NCBI GenBank assembly: GCA_030697445.1 | Contig: JAUYPY010000046.1 | Span: 1-8,968, forward strand | Source of the DNA: a bacterium | GTDB lineage: Bacteria > Patescibacteriota > Minisyncoccia > Phycocordibacterales > UBA10002 | Reading direction: 5' to 3' | DNA length: 8,968 nt | Part shown: positions 1 to 4,493 of the stretch, in pieces | Layout: each line of letters opens with the position of its first letter | How positions within the stretch are numbered: the first letter of the stretch is position 1 | The notes under the pieces: generated by a model | The model's input: only the letters and a program-made list of their open reading frames with translations | The model's database searches: none | What the model was told of the DNA's origin: nothing | Position numbers and translations under genes: made by a program

Positions 1-51
1 AGTTTGCAAGATTAGAGAATTGAGTCTTGCAGTAAAAATAGAGGTGTCATT

Positions 52-860
52 GCATTCATGAATAGAGTAATGAATGTTAATAATGATAAAGAAAGGCTGA
101 AATGCCCCAATTTGACCTCACTTGGCCGAGATGAACAGCCCGGCCCGTCATCGAGAGAGTGACCCTGCTCTAAATTGGGGTGTTATGTTTCGGTCTTAAT
201 GATTCGATGCGTTCACTCCGGTAAGGGAGGGATGATAGCATCCCTGTTCAAATTTTTAAGGCCAGTTCCTGCTAGCAGGGAATTGGCAAAGAATCTACTC
301 CGCAGCGTGATTGGAAACAATCAGCGTAAGGGTTGGCAAAAGATTCCGCTCAAGAACGACCTACTCTTGAGCACTTTATCGGGTTCAGTTCAAACGAAGT
401 GAATCCGCAGAGTGAAGTATATTCTGAAGTTCTTGAGAACTTCAGAATAAAAAAGCTCTTTGTGTGGAATCTTCAGTACAAGCAGTGCTGACATTATGGT
501 GCACTTGCGTTATGCACTGAAGCGGGATGGGAGATTGAGTGGAGATTACGCCAACACCTTAAGCGAAACTGCCTCAATGCAGTATCAGCTTGAGAAAGGC
601 GAGTCCGAACTCGGTTTCTCTTCACCCAGGTCTGAAGTGAAAAAAGTGATTGTCGTGGTTTTGCCACGATGGATCGCTCGATTCATTAAAGACAGGGTGT
701 AAGTCCTGACCGGAAACTGTTCAGCCGGAATAAACAAAGAAACAGCGCTTGAGAAAGTAGTTAAAAACTCCTAGTTGGGTACATCTAGAAAAAATGCTCA
801 CCGGATTTATTCGGTGTTCTGTTCTCCGATGTGTATCGGGGCTGATGAGCTCAAAAGAGC
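52..860 (+). ncRNA. Hairpin-dense non-coding region: candidate large structured RNA or long structured leader
   Basis: No ORF here has a credible start or protein-like composition, but perfect or near-perfect stems are unusually dense. They include 52-59/70-77; 105-113/172-180 (CCCCAATTT/AAATTGGGG) enclosing TCACT/AGTGA and GGCCG/CGGCC; 228-234/239-245; 261-270/277-287 (10 bp, one bulge); TGATTG-GAAA-CAATCA at 308-323 with a GNRA loop; 348-355/365-372; 420-433/436-449; 483-488/514-519; 558-564/588-594 around 568-572/579-583; 600-604/609-613; 653-658/664-669; 799-805/810-816; 824-830/835-841; and 849-852/857-860. GATGA at 130-134 could pair with TCATC at 148-152 as a pseudoknot across the GGCCG hairpin. 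The strand is assumed from the downstream gene. The ends are unknown, and no T-tract terminator or strong promoter is visible. Alternatives are a giant 5' leader of the 949 gene, a large ornate RNA class, or a decayed element. I could not match it to RNase P RNA, tmRNA, SRP RNA, or group I/II intron cores. Confidence 0.35.
420..449. repeat. 30-base near-perfect palindrome (14-bp arms)
   Basis: Arms 420-433 and 436-449 are exact reverse complements (TATTCTGAAGTTCT / AGAACTTCAGAATA) around a TG centre. As RNA this is a stem of about 12 bp with a small loop. It is followed by an A-run on the plus strand and has no T-run on either side, so it is not a normal terminator. The arm contains AAGTTCTTGAGAA, which resembles the AAGTTCTTTGAAA element at 879 and 2129. 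It could be part of the structured region or a protein-binding dyad. Confidence 0.6.
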
Positions 861-878
861 GAAACAGATTTATAAATT

Positions 879-956
879 AAGTTCTTTGAAACCAAGATTT
901 GTATTCATAAGCAATTTGTTGCTGAAGAGATTCGGCTGTAGATTGCTTATGAATAC
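879..956 (+). promoter_or_regulatory. boxA-like element plus 15-bp leader hairpin containing the start codon (copy 1)
   Basis: AAGTTCTTTGAAA at 879-891 matches what I recall of the Gram-positive rRNA boxA consensus (TGTTCTTTGAAAACT), the NusB/NusE binding site in antitermination. Nine bases later a perfect 15-bp inverted repeat begins: GTATTCATAAGCAAT at 901-915 pairs with ATTGCTTATGAATAC at 942-956. The ATG of the next gene (949-951) lies inside the 3' arm, so folding would hide it. The same arrangement recurs at 2129-2197. The boxA-then-hairpin order resembles phage nut sites. Either antitermination or control of translation initiation is possible. The role is inferred; the motif and repeat are directly visible. 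Confidence 0.6.
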
Positions 957-1992
957 TACAAATCAAACGGGAGCCGCCTCCCTTACTGAATTGGCGGCAG
1001 AGTACAAAAAAGCCGCTGACGAAAAGATGGCGGAAATCGTACATCTCTCGGTGGTGTCGCAAGACACTGCCTATCGAGAGGGATTTAGACACAGCGCACT
1101 TTGTCGCGCTCAACAGGCCGCCGAGACGGACAAAGTTTTCCTCGGCGGTTACGGCAAGGGCGTACTCGTCCTTGGTATTTCGGCTCTCGGCTTTGAAAAG
1201 GTCAAAAGTTTCATCGCGGCGTGCGGAGGTTGGAAATCGCACGCGAACGGAGCCCTCACTCTCCTCGACGGAGAGAAAGGGGAAATCCGGAAAAACGCGA
1301 AAGGGACTTGCTGGGTCATTGACCTTGTATCCCCGCGGCGAACAACAATGTTCGCTTGGACAAGCGGTCCTCGTGAAATCCGGTTCGCTGGTCCGCGCCT
1401 CAACACAACCAATGGCGGCGCGCATTGGTGTGGGCTTGTTTCGGAAACGATGCCATTCAATGCGGAGGGGTCGCCGAATATGGTCGCGTTTCTCAAGCGG
1501 GCAGTTACCGGTTTTGCCGAACACGGGATGACTCCCACGCAGTGGCAACGGGCGGAAAATGCTCGGCGAGTTGCCGAAAGCGAACGCCATGCCGAGATAG
1601 TCCGAGCCGCCGCGAAGGCCGGTGAAGCAGACGGCGTAGTTGTATGTGTGGGGTTCGGATACAACCCAACTCGGGGCGAGCACTACATTCTTGTCGCCGA
1701 GGAACTTGCCGGTGCAACTGGTCCCGTACCGGAAAACCTTGCGGAGTTGGTCCGCGCTCGATTCGCGGCGGCAAAGTTGGCCGCCGAAGAAAAGCGAATC
1801 ATGGAAGAGCTGGCAGCCGAACAGGCGGAGCTTGTCCAGAAAAAAGCCAAAGCAGAAGCCGAGGCGAAGCAACAAGCCGCCATCGCGGTGACTTGCCAAG
1901 CCGCCGGAATCTCGCTTACCGAGTGGCAGGGGATGACGCCGAAGCAACAGAGGATAGCGCTTCATAACGCCCGCCTCGCAGGCAAAATCTAA
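949..1992 (+). CDS. Hypothetical protein, 347 aa, with Ala/Glu-rich coiled-coil segment
   Basis: I do not recognise this family. The reading frame stays open upstream to about 775, but that part overlaps hairpins, and the first ATG that gives a protein-like sequence is at 949 (MNTTNQTGAASL). There is no signal peptide or membrane segment, which suggests a cytoplasmic protein. Residues about 60-160 look globular, with Gly, aromatic and Cys residues (FLGGYGKGVLVLGISALGF around 64-82, CWVIDL around 121). Residues about 225-255 look like a beta-rich segment. Residues about 265-315 are a charged Ala/Glu/Lys helix, probably coiled coil. Two similar short stretches, GMTPTQWQRAENARR (193-207) and TEWQGMTPKQQRIALHNAR (324-342), suggest a repeated helical module. 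It is G+C-rich with good codon structure, and a long antisense ORF is its shadow. Its start codon sits in a leader hairpin shared with the ORF at 2190, so the two may be co-regulated. Confidence 0.8.
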   Translation: MNTTNQTGAASLTELAAEYKKAADEKMAEIVHLSVVSQDTAYREGFRHSALCRAQQAAETDKVFLGGYGKGVLVLGISALGFEKVKSFIAACGGWKSHANGALTLLDGEKGEIRKNAKGTCWVIDLVSPRRTTMFAWTSGPREIRFAGPRLNTTNGGAHWCGLVSETMPFNAEGSPNMVAFLKRAVTGFAEHGMTPTQWQRAENARRVAESERHAEIVRAAAKAGEADGVVVCVGFGYNPTRGEHYILVAEELAGATGPVPENLAELVRARFAAAKLAAEEKRIMEELAAEQAELVQKKAKAEAEAKQQAAIAVTCQAAGISLTEWQGMTPKQQRIALHNARLAGKI

Positions 1993-2018
1993 CCCGCCGC
2001 AACGGGTCAATTTCAACC

Positions 2019-2044
2019 GGACGATGCTTTGCGGAGCATCGTCC
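2019..2044 (+). other. Strong hairpin after the 949 gene, not a typical terminator
   Basis: GGACGATGCT (2019-2028) and AGCATCGTCC (2035-2044) form a perfect 10-bp stem with loop TTGCGG, 26 nt past the stop codon. It is followed by ACTTCATTG, with no T-tract on either strand, so efficient intrinsic termination is unlikely. It may stabilise the mRNA 3' end or mark a processing site. A smaller hairpin, TCTGCC-GAA-GGCAGA, follows at 2060-2074. Nothing else was seen in 1993-2128. Confidence 0.55.
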
Positions 2045-2128
2045 ACTTCATTGAGTTCATCTGCCGAAGGCAGACGGATTCATAGAGTAAAATCTATTCT
2101 CTTATTCTCACGAATTAGGGGGGATAAC

Positions 2129-2197
2129 AAGTTCTTTGAAAAAAGTGTTCATAGCGTTTTGGTTCCGACTCGTTCGGCGGCAGGGCGCTATGAATAC
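2129..2197 (+). promoter_or_regulatory. boxA-like element plus leader hairpin containing the start codon (copy 2)
   Basis: AAGTTCTTTGAAA at 2129-2141 is identical to 879-891. It is followed by GTGTTCATAGCG at 2145-2156 pairing with CGCTATGAATAC at 2186-2197. This is 12 bp including one G-U wobble where copy 1 has A-U, and a G-C/C-G stem continuation that differs from copy 1 while keeping pairing. The loop contains a small CCGA/TCGG hairpin (2170-2173/2179-2182 region). The ATG at 2190-2192 lies in the 3' arm, and ATGAATACTA is shared by both copies. Keeping the pairing despite differing sequence supports an RNA function. Confidence 0.55.
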
Positions 2198-2255
2198 TAA
2201 AATACTTAATGCGAGAGAAGCCGTTCAGTCAATGTTCGGTGGATTTCTGGATTGA
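2190..2255 (+). CDS. Possible 21-aa leader peptide
   Basis: ATG at 2190 opens MNTKILNAREAVQSMFGGFLD and ends at TGA 2253-2255. Its start lies in the 3' arm of the leader hairpin, exactly as in the 949 gene, and both begin with Met-Asn-Thr. The stop overlaps a TTG (2252-2254) in frame with the 98-residue protein, so translational coupling is possible. It may be a regulatory leader peptide, a very small protein, or the remnant of a gene that once followed this leader. No family is recognised. Confidence 0.35.
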   Translation: MNTKILNAREAVQSMFGGFLD

Positions 2256-2290
2256 AACAAACAAAAACAAAAAAGAAAGGAAAGAAAAAA

Positions 2291-2587
2291 ATGAAAGCAA
2301 AAGTGTTTGAAGCCAACAGGGGGTATTTCACCCATGAGCAGGTGAATGACCTGCTCATTGAGTATGGGCTACAGAAAGGTCCCGATCTTCTGCGGGACGC
2401 GCTCGAATCCTTGAAAAAGGTTTCGAGAAGGCGGGAAGAGGTTCCACCTCTTCCACCGGAATTGGGAAAGCACCAGTGGTGGATGGAGAAACTCATCGTA
2501 GGGGAGGCAGAAGATTTGCTCACCTACGCGGCCCGGGCTGGCTCGCTGGCCTATCGGTATCTGCGCAAGAAGCGCAACGGGAAATAG
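2291..2587 (+). CDS. Hypothetical protein, 98 aa
   Basis: I do not recognise this family. I chose the ATG at 2291 because a purine-rich AAAGGAAAG lies about 9 nt upstream. The frame extends to a TTG at 2252, which would add 13 mostly Lys/Thr/Gln residues. The protein is basic at its C-terminus (YRYLRKKRNGK), has no membrane segment, and is predicted mainly helical. FTHEQVNDLLIEYGLQKGPDLLRDAL (residues about 13-38) resembles two helices in sequence pattern. PPLPPELGKHQWW (52-64) is a proline/tryptophan stretch, and the rest is helical. It lies downstream of the boxA-like leader and the 21-codon ORF and is closed by the terminator at 2612, so it probably ends that transcript. Its size and isolation fit an accessory gene, but no function can be assigned. 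Confidence 0.7.
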   Translation: MKAKVFEANRGYFTHEQVNDLLIEYGLQKGPDLLRDALESLKKVSRRREEVPPLPPELGKHQWWMEKLIVGEAEDLLTYAARAGSLAYRYLRKKRNGK

Positions 2588-2611
2588 GCGGGCAAAATTC
2601 CCCACAGTCAC

Positions 2612-2640
2612 AAACGCTTGCAGAAATGCAGGCGTTTTTT
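2612..2640 (+). terminator. Intrinsic terminator after the 98-aa gene
   Basis: AACGCTTGCA (2613-2622) pairs with TGCAGGCGTT (2627-2636), 10 bp including one G-U pair, capped by a GAAA tetraloop and followed by an unbroken T-run to 2640. It starts 25 nt after the stop at 2587 and separates this unit from the toxin-antitoxin operon. Confidence 0.92.
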
Positions 2641-2641
2641 A

Positions 2642-2679
2642 TTGATTTATATCTCATCTTAGTATATGATATTATCATA
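2642..2679 (+). promoter_or_regulatory. Promoter and operator-like palindrome of the toxin-antitoxin operon
   Basis: TTGATT (2642-2647) and TATGAT (2665-2670) are separated by 17 nt, a good housekeeping sigma promoter. The dyad ATGATA-T-TATCAT (2667-2679) overlaps the -10 and the expected start at about 2677. This is where an RHH antitoxin typically binds to repress its own operon. The leader before the ATG at 2686 would be only about 9 nt, with no Shine-Dalgarno, so the message is nearly leaderless. Confidence 0.75.
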
Positions 2680-2685
2680 CATATT

Positions 2686-2910
2686 ATGACCACGCTTTCT
2701 GTACCAATTCCATCTGAACTTGAGGTGTTTATTCAAAAGGAAATAGAATATGGCCGCTCGCCGAATAAGGCAGCGGTGGTGCGTCGCGCGCTCCATCGGC
2801 TTGCCGAGGAGGAAGCGATTCAAGTGGTATTACAGTCAGAACGAGAAGTGGGCGAGGGGAAGATACTTCGTGGTGATTTACGACTTCTCGTCAAAAATCT
2901 TAGGAAGTAA
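2686..2910 (+). CDS. RHH (ParD/CopG-like) antitoxin of a type II toxin-antitoxin pair
   Basis: 74 residues from the ATG at 2686. The frame is open further upstream, but that part overlaps the terminator and promoter. The N-terminal half (TTLSVPIPSELEVFIQKEIE, then RSPNKAAVVRRALHRLAEEE) has the short beta strand, helix, turn and helix order of ribbon-helix-helix antitoxins of the ParD type. The C-terminal tail (about 45-74) is charged and would wrap the toxin. It is predicted to bind the palindrome over its own -10 and to neutralise the toxin encoded 3 nt downstream. The assignment rests on pattern and gene order. The exact antitoxin family is uncertain. Confidence 0.82.
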   Translation: MTTLSVPIPSELEVFIQKEIEYGRSPNKAAVVRRALHRLAEEEAIQVVLQSEREVGEGKILRGDLRLLVKNLRK

Positions 2911-2913
2911 AAT

Positions 2914-3171
2914 ATGAAGATTGCACATACTCCAGCTTTTAGGCGTCAATTTCAAAGTCTTGATACGATACTTCAATCAGAGGTGGTGGAAAAACTTGCT
3001 CTCTTTAGAAATACGGTGAATCATCGGCAGCTCAAGGTTCATAAATTACATGGGAAACTCAAGGGTAGGTTCAGTTTTTCCGTGAATTATAGATATCGAA
3101 TTGTCTTTGCGTATATTTCACAGAACGAAGTGGTACTACACGCGGTTGGCGACCACGAAGTGTATAAATAA
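2914..3171 (+). CDS. RelE/ParE-superfamily toxin
   Basis: 85 residues, a typical length for RelE/YafQ/ParE-fold toxins. MKIAHTPAFRRQFQSLD is the usual opening strand and helix. LHGKLKGRFSFSVNYRYRIVFAYISQNEVVLHAVGDHEVYK (positions about 45-85) carries the conserved core: L-x-G-x-x-x-G-x-x-S, a Tyr/Arg-rich strand, and a closing strand ending in G-D-H-E-V-Y. Family members act either as ribosome-dependent mRNA endonucleases (RelE, YafQ) or gyrase poisons (ParE). The C-terminal H-x-x-x-Y pattern leans towards a YafQ/RelE-type nuclease, but this is inference. It is co-transcribed with the antitoxin (3-nt gap). It ends 3 nt before the convergent ruvB stop with no terminator between, so the transcripts may overlap. 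Confidence 0.88.
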   Translation: MKIAHTPAFRRQFQSLDTILQSEVVEKLALFRNTVNHRQLKVHKLHGKLKGRFSFSVNYRYRIVFAYISQNEVVLHAVGDHEVYK

Positions 3172-3174
3172 TTT

Positions 3175-4197
3175 TCACACCAGCGTCTGCTTAATGCCGC
3201 GCACATGCTCATACGCTTTCGGGGTTGCGCGGCGGCCGCGCGGAGTGCGTTCAAGGAGCCCGAGTTGTAAAAGGTACGGTTCATTTACTTCCTCAAGGGT
3301 TGCTTCTTCTTCTGACATCGCGGCGGAAAGAGTGTTTAAGCCAACTGGCCCGCCGCCAAATTTACTAATAAGCGTCTGTAATATGGATCGGTCAGAAGCG
3401 TTCAACCCAAGCGTGTCTATACCAAGAAGTTCTAACGCCTCGTTCACCAGTTTTTCGGTGAGCGTACCGCGTTTTAGTTGCGCAAAATCGCGGCACCGTT
3501 TCAGCAAGTAATTTCCCACGCGCGGTGTCGCGCGGCTGCGCTCCGCAATCGCGCGCACCGCGCCATCTTCTATTTTGATTTCAAGAAGTTTCGCCGAGCG
3601 GCGGATAATTTTTTCAATTTCCTCCGGCGAATAAAACTCCAAACGGAACACGCCGCCCCCGAAGCGCGAGCGGAGCGGAGAGGAAAGGAGCGCGATGCGG
3701 GTCGTTGCGGCAATAAGCGTAAAAGGGGGCAACTCCAATTGAATGGTACGCGCGGAAGGCCCTTTGCCGATGATAATGTGGAGCTCGCCGGTTTCCATCG
3801 CTGGGTAGAGCACTTCTTCAATAGATCGGTTGAGGCGATGTATTTCGTCTATAAACAAAATGTCGCCCGCGCTCAAATTGGTGATGATAGACGCGAGATC
3901 GCCTACTTTTTCAATCGCAGGGCCTGAAGTAGATTTCATTTGCGCGCCCATTTCTTTTGCAATCAAATGCGCGAGGGTTGTCTTGCCGAGCCCTGGCGGC
4001 CCGTAAAAGAGGATGTGTTCGGGCGGGTGCTTGCGCTCGCCGGCAGCCGCTAAAAGGATTTTAAGGTTTTCGGTTATCTGTTTTTGCCCGATGTACTCCG
4101 CCCACGAGGCAGGACGTAGCGTCGCGTCAAGAAAAACATCTTTTCGCGCACCGATGTCGCCATCTGTTTCTGGTTTTTCTTTTGCGTGTGTAGGCAT
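3175..4197 (-). CDS. ruvB: Holliday junction branch migration ATPase RuvB
   Basis: 340 residues from ATG at 4197; a TTG at 4212 would add five. Neither start has a Shine-Dalgarno. RuvB forms hexameric rings that, with RuvA, drive Holliday junction branch migration in recombination repair. Visible motifs are Walker A GPPGLGKT (66-73), Walker B and RuvB box DILFIDEIHRLN (112-123), sensor 1 AATTR (163-167), the arginine-finger loop SPLRSRFG (173-180), sensor 2 RATPR (222-226), and the C-terminal winged helix FGGGPVGLNTLSAA and RTPRGRRATPKAY (about 280-329). Length and domain order are normal. Small oddities are an Ala in sensor 2 where most homologues have Gly (RGTPR), and an apparently one-residue-longer loop after RFG. 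Neither ruvA nor ruvC is adjacent. It converges on the toxin gene. Upstream it is divergent from the candidate RNA gene, whose -35 falls at the 5' end of this gene. Confidence 0.97.
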   Translation of the reverse strand: MPTHAKEKPETDGDIGARKDVFLDATLRPASWAEYIGQKQITENLKILLAAAGERKHPPEHILFYGPPGLGKTTLAHLIAKEMGAQMKSTSGPAIEKVGDLASIITNLSAGDILFIDEIHRLNRSIEEVLYPAMETGELHIIIGKGPSARTIQLELPPFTLIAATTRIALLSSPLRSRFGGGVFRLEFYSPEEIEKIIRRSAKLLEIKIEDGAVRAIAERSRATPRVGNYLLKRCRDFAQLKRGTLTEKLVNEALELLGIDTLGLNASDRSILQTLISKFGGGPVGLNTLSAAMSEEEATLEEVNEPYLLQLGLLERTPRGRRATPKAYEHVRGIKQTLV

Positions 4198-4205
4198 TGA
4201 GAGAG

Positions 4206-4234
4206 TTGACAATAAAATTAAGTTATGCTAAGCT
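4206..4234 (+). promoter_or_regulatory. Promoter of the candidate RNA gene
   Basis: TTGACA (4206-4211), a 17-nt spacer and TAAGCT (4229-4234), with a TG one base before it (4226-4227) as in extended -10 promoters. The -35 is consensus and the -10 is weak, but the TGn compensates. The predicted start is about 4241. It overlaps the region just upstream of ruvB, so transcription of the two may interfere. Confidence 0.6.
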
Positions 4235-4240
4235 GTTTTT

Positions 4241-4482
4241 CTCGCCCTGCAGTTCATTTCAAGCGCGCGAATCTCTAAGCAATAGACCTTCGGGTTTTTG
4301 ACGCCCCATCGGGGATGTTCCGGTTTGATGCTTCACGGCCTCTGACGGGAACACACCCAAGAGCTGCGTTTTGCTTTTCGTATTTATATGAAAAGTATTG
4401 CTTAGAGATTCGCGTTCTGGAACTTATTTAAAATCTACTCCCTTTCGCGCCGCGCGCAATTGCGCGCGGCGCTTTTCTGTTT
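4241..4482 (+). ncRNA. Candidate structured non-coding RNA between ruvB and pilB
   Basis: This space has no ORF but has the full anatomy of an RNA gene: a plus-strand promoter at 4206-4234, a structured body and an intrinsic terminator at 4447-4482. The body is closed by a perfect 19-bp stem: CGCGAATCTCTAAGCAATA at 4266-4284 pairs with 4396-4414. Below it AGTTC/GAACT (4251-4255/4420-4424) extends the stem after an internal loop. Inside are a UUCG-capped hairpin (4285-4296), CCCC-ATC-GGGG (4304-4314), TGTTCC/GGAACA (4316-4321/4348-4353), and a 9-bp hairpin (4374-4382/4387-4395) that abuts the closing stem directly. This multibranched junction differs from rod-like 6S RNA. No SRP GGAA loop motif, tmRNA tRNA-like ends or RNase P core is seen. 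It could be a small regulatory or housekeeping RNA. The terminator's T-tract shows the strand. The exact 5' end is inferred. Confidence 0.72.
4447..4482 (+). terminator. Intrinsic terminator of the candidate RNA
   Basis: A 26-nt perfect palindrome (4447-4472; arms GCGCCGCGCGCAA and its complement) is followed by TTTTCTGTTT on the plus strand. Read on the minus strand after pilB, the downstream sequence is GAAAGGGAG, with no T-tract, so it serves the plus-strand RNA mainly. Its end lies 12 nt from the pilB stop. Confidence 0.9.
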
Positions 4483-4493
4483 CCTAAATCCTT

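Noticed and set aside
175..402. 75-codon frame on the plus strand
   Set aside because: It begins at a TTG inside the CCCCAATTT/AAATTGGGG stem, has no Shine-Dalgarno and no recognisable protein pattern, and spans several perfect hairpins.
460..702. 80-codon frame on the plus strand (ends VVVLPRWIARFIKDRV)
   Set aside because: TTG start, no Shine-Dalgarno, and it covers five hairpins. It is somewhat protein-like at its end, so a small gene cannot be fully excluded.
1..948. tmRNA, RNase P RNA, group I or group II intron
   Set aside because: No tRNA-like ends or tag ORF, no RNase P core (such as GAGGAAAGTC), no group I P7/S motifs and no group II domain V hairpin could be found by eye.
2019..2044. 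Terminator after the 949 gene
   Set aside because: The 10-bp stem is strong but no T-tract follows on either strand.
877..2046. 389-codon open frame on the minus strand opposite the 949 gene
   Set aside because: Composition is Cys/His/Phe-rich and irregular, with no motifs. The plus-strand frame has a coherent Ala/Glu helix pattern and an ATG start in the leader hairpin, so this is an antisense shadow of G+C-rich coding sequence.
3478..3927. 149-codon frame on the plus strand within ruvB
   Set aside because: Antisense shadow of ruvB, whose motifs are all present on the minus strand.
4241..4482. 6S RNA or SRP RNA
   Set aside because: The long closing stem recalls 6S, but the interior is a multibranched set of short hairpins rather than a single rod with a central bubble. 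The SRP GGAA-loop signature is absent. A divergent 6S remains possible.
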